Source of the DNA: Cohnella herbarum
GTDB lineage: Bacteria > Bacillota > Bacilli > Paenibacillales > Paenibacillaceae
Direction of reading: 5' to 3'
DNA length: 64,000 nt
Assembly: GCF_012849095.1 (NCBI RefSeq)
Contig: NZ_CP051680.1
Coordinates: forward strand, 7,064,001 to 7,128,000
Shown here: positions 62,863 through 64,000 of the stretch, one piece after another
How the letters are laid out: the number at the start of each line of letters is the position of its first letter
How positions within the stretch are numbered: the stretch's first letter is position 1
Position numbers and translations under genes: made by a program
Notes under the pieces: generated by a model
The model's database searches: none
Told to the model about the DNA's origin: nothing
Seen by the model: only the letters and a program-made list of their open reading frames with translations

Positions 62863-64000
62863 TGTCCAAAATCACTTTTCTCGGCGCAGGAAGTACGGTA
62901 TTCGCTAAAAACGTGCTCGGGGACGTCATGCTTACGCCAGCGTTGCAGGATTTCGAGATCGCGCTGTTCGATATCGACCCGGTAAGACTGAAAGATTCCG
63001 AGAACATGCTTAATAACATCAAAAAGACATCCGGAAGCACTTGCGTGATCAATGCCTTCACCGATCGCAAAGAAGCTCTTCGCGGATCTAAATTCGTAGT
63101 CAACGCGATTCAAGTAGGCGGATACGATCCGTGTACGATTACGGATTTCGAAATTCCGAAAAAATACGGCCACAGACAAACGATCGCGGATACGGTCGGG
63201 ATCGGCGGACTATTCCGCAATTTGCGCACGATTCCGGTTATGCTCGATTTCGCGGCGGACATTCGCGAAGTATGTCCGGATGCTTTGTTCTTGAATTATA
63301 CGAATCCGATGGCCGTTCTCACCAACGTGATGAATACTTACGGCGGCGTGAACACGGTTGGTCTCTGCCACAGCGTGCAGGCTTGCGTTCCCGAAATGTT
63401 CAAGCATCTAGGACTGGATCAGACGGGAGTGAAGTCGAAGATCGCGGGCATTAACCATATGGCATGGTTGCTGGAAGTGTCTAAAGACGGAGTGGACCTG
63501 TATCCGGAAATCAAGAGACGCGCGAAGGAGAAGCAGAAAGAAAAGCATAACGATATGGTTCGGTACGAGATGATGCTGAATTTCGGTTACTACATCACGG
63601 AATCTTCGGAGCATAATGCCGAGTACCATCCGTATTTCATCAAACGTAACTATCCGGAGCTGATCGAACGGTTCAACATTCCCCTCGACGAGTATCCGCG
63701 CCGCTGCATCGAGCAAATCAGCAGATGGAAAAACATGCGCGAAGAGCTTGTCAACGATGCAAACCTCGAGCACGTTCGCTCTCACGAATACGCTTCTTAC
63801 ATTTTCGAAGCGATCGAGACGGACGTCCCGTTCAAGATCGGCGGCAACGTCATGAACACGGGCGGCTTAATCGCCAACTTGCCTCGCGAAGCTTGCGTCG
63901 AAGTACCGTGCCTGGTCGATCGTTCCGGAGTCAACCCGACTTACATCGGCAATCTTCCGCCGCAGTTAGCCGCGCTGAACCGCACGAATATCAATACGCA
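62863..64000 (+). CDS. alpha-galactosidase/alpha-glucosidase, GH4 family (3' partial)
   Basis: NAD+ and metal dependent GH4 hydrolase, probably cytoplasmic, cut by the window edge after about 379 codons of a usual 430-450. TTG at 62863 has GGAGG eight bases upstream. Visible: NAD-binding FLGAGSTVFAK (residues 5-15), LNYTNPMAVLTN, the metal-binding Cys in LCHSVQ and His in INHMAW. Resembles MelA-type alpha-galactosidases more than maltose-6-phosphate hydrolases, by eye. Divergent AraC gene is the likely regulator. Confidence 0.92.

Noticed and set aside
1..64000. tRNA, rRNA, CRISPR array, transposase, phage or attachment site
   Set aside because: Looked for cloverleaf arms, regular spaced repeats and DDE-type proteins; none seen by eye. 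A tRNAscan or CRISPR search would settle it.

Overview
The window looks like a chromosomal piece of a Gram-positive, spore-former-type bacterium of the Paenibacillaceae (Paenibacillus or Cohnella-like). This is inferred from strong GGAGG ribosome binding sites, frequent TTG/GTG starts, roughly balanced base composition, YesM/YesN-type two-component systems, LplB/YtcP-type sugar permeases, AraC regulators and many glycoside hydrolases. No rRNA, tRNA, CRISPR array, phage or transposase gene was seen. The window cuts a gene at each end: a GH42 beta-galactosidase at the left and a GH4 alpha-galactosidase at the right.

Left part (1-13 kb): the end of a GH42 beta-galactosidase, a Uma2-type nuclease, two hypothetical membrane genes, a ThuA-like protein, then a cluster with three PhyH-type Fe(II)/2-oxoglutarate oxygenases, an NHL beta-propeller, a second Uma2 gene and three AraC regulators. 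A secreted or cytosolic right-handed beta-helix protein (13.0-15.1 kb) sits divergently from the third AraC gene.

Middle part (15-45 kb): three carbohydrate importers of the CUT1 class, each with two permeases and a lipoprotein but none with an ATPase gene, so they probably share an ATPase encoded elsewhere. Set A (15.2-26.1 kb) carries a membrane-bound AraC sensor-regulator, permeases, a binding protein, a YesM kinase broken by a frameshift, a YesN regulator and a second binding protein. Set B (26.8-33.2 kb) follows a large secreted GH29-like enzyme. Set C (34.0-45.2 kb) begins with a GH35 beta-galactosidase and ends with a second binding protein, an intact YesM kinase and a YesN regulator. 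Hairpins lie at the binding-protein/permease junction of all three sets, and catabolite-repression-like motifs precede four of the genes. The layout suggests secreted or cytosolic hydrolases that feed oligosaccharide importers under sugar-sensing control.

Right part (45-64 kb): an ECF sigma factor with an overlapping membrane partner, a stalk-domain protein, a second sigma factor, a ClpP protease, a ResA/TlpA thioredoxin, a TetR-SMR efflux pair, DoxX, a MarR-MFS pair, a LacI-ThuA-oxidoreductase operon with a well-formed promoter and operator, a DMT transporter, a BlaI repressor with an M56 peptidase fused to an M23 peptidase, a sulfate-type binding protein, and an AraC regulator divergent from the GH4 gene.

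Three long gene-poor gaps (26.1-26.8, 33.2-33.95 and 53.96-54.48 kb) hold degenerate repeat families and hairpins. No clearly new system was proven. The best leads are the binding-protein/YesM/YesN cassettes, the M56-M23 fusion with twin BlaI-like operators, the hairpins in all three transporter operons, and the oxygenase/AraC cluster.
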